12,202 bases of DNA from Betaproteobacteria bacterium (GTDB lineage Bacteria > Pseudomonadota > Gammaproteobacteria > Burkholderiales > SG8-39). The stretch lies in the NCBI GenBank assembly GCA_005888925.1, contig VBCP01000463.1:1-12202 (forward strand), read 5' to 3'. The translations under genes were made by a program, and so were the position numbers. Below are positions 12,034 to 12,202 of the stretch, in pieces (positions within the stretch are counted from its first letter, which is position 1; the number at the start of each line of letters is the position of its first letter). The notes under the pieces are model-generated. The model ran no database searches and was not told where the DNA came from. It was given only the letters and a program-made list of their open reading frames with translations.

Positions 12034-12202
12034 TCAGTCTTTCTTTGGGGGCTCGCCGCCCGCGGCGCGCATCGCCTGGAGCGCCGCGCGCTGCAGCTCG
12101 AGCCCCTGGATCGAGAACTTGAGCATGTTGAGGTTCATGTTGAGCCAGGCCTCGACCGAGCGCAGGTCGGCGATGCGCTTCTCGACCTCCTGGGGGTCGA
12201 AG
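12034..12202 (-). CDS. phaM: PhaM-type polyhydroxyalkanoate granule-associated protein, 3' end only
   Basis: The last 55 codons are in the window; the 5' part lies beyond position 12202. The visible sequence FDPQEVEKRIADLRSVEAWL then NMNLNMLKFSIQGLELQRAALQAM matches the conserved core of PhaM_type proteins, which in Ralstonia activate PHB synthase PhaC and link granules to the nucleoid. The core is followed by only a short tail, AAGGEPPKKD. The long Lys/Ala/Pro-rich DNA-binding C-terminus known from Ralstonia PhaM is missing, so any nucleoid tethering is doubtful. The family call rests on this C-terminal piece alone. It lies upstream of qor on the same strand. Confidence 0.8.
   Translation of the reverse strand, partial: FDPQEVEKRIADLRSVEAWLNMNLNMLKFSIQGLELQRAALQAMRAAGGEPPKKD

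Overview
The window is a gene-dense, high-GC stretch of bacterial chromosome, most likely from a betaproteobacterium. Supporting signs are a PhaM-type granule protein at the right edge, a PCD/M48/Orn neighbourhood and Pqi genes of betaproteobacterial style. This assignment is inferred from gene content; no rRNA or marker gene is present. I see no tRNA, rRNA, CRISPR array, insertion sequence or long repeat, and no stretch over 300 bases lacks a gene. Stops are TGA (11 genes) or TAG (8 genes); TAA is never used.

Layout. (1) 24-2663, plus: a tightly packed probable operon with a DUF6494-type small protein, a GlcD/Dld-type FAD D-2-hydroxyacid dehydrogenase, a small Pro-rich exported protein, a RidA-family protein and a second small Pro-rich exported protein. 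(2) 2705-6129, plus: a Pqi lipid-transport operon. PqiA is encoded as two separate half-proteins, followed by the MCE-domain protein PqiB and the lipoprotein PqiC. pqiB is interrupted by one in-frame TAG (4379-4381) between MCE domains 1 and 2, although the frame stays open on both sides. (3) 6126-6671, minus: oligoribonuclease Orn. (4) 6690-8571, plus: a Ste24-like M48 membrane protease, pterin-4a-carbinolamine dehydratase and a DUF2007 protein with a C-terminal Cys cluster, all overlapping. (5) 8566-9471, minus: a CobD/CbiB/AmpE-like membrane protein. (6) 9495-10208, plus: a SapC-family protein. (7) 10156-10758, minus: a CoA-pyrophosphatase-type Nudix hydrolase. (8) 10786-11028, plus: a small periplasmic protein. 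(9) 11035-12006, minus: a zinc-free quinone oxidoreductase, preceded on the same strand by the 3' end of a PhaM gene (12034-12202, running off the window).

What stands out: the amber-split pqiB in an otherwise intact operon; two divergent gene pairs (orn/M48 and cobD/sapC) that share the same compact promoter geometry and look leaderless in both directions; and convergent gene ends that share palindromic stop codons (CTAG, CTATAG) with no room for ordinary terminators. Apart from these, most of the window is ordinary chromosomal content. I did not find a convincing wholly new multi-gene system.
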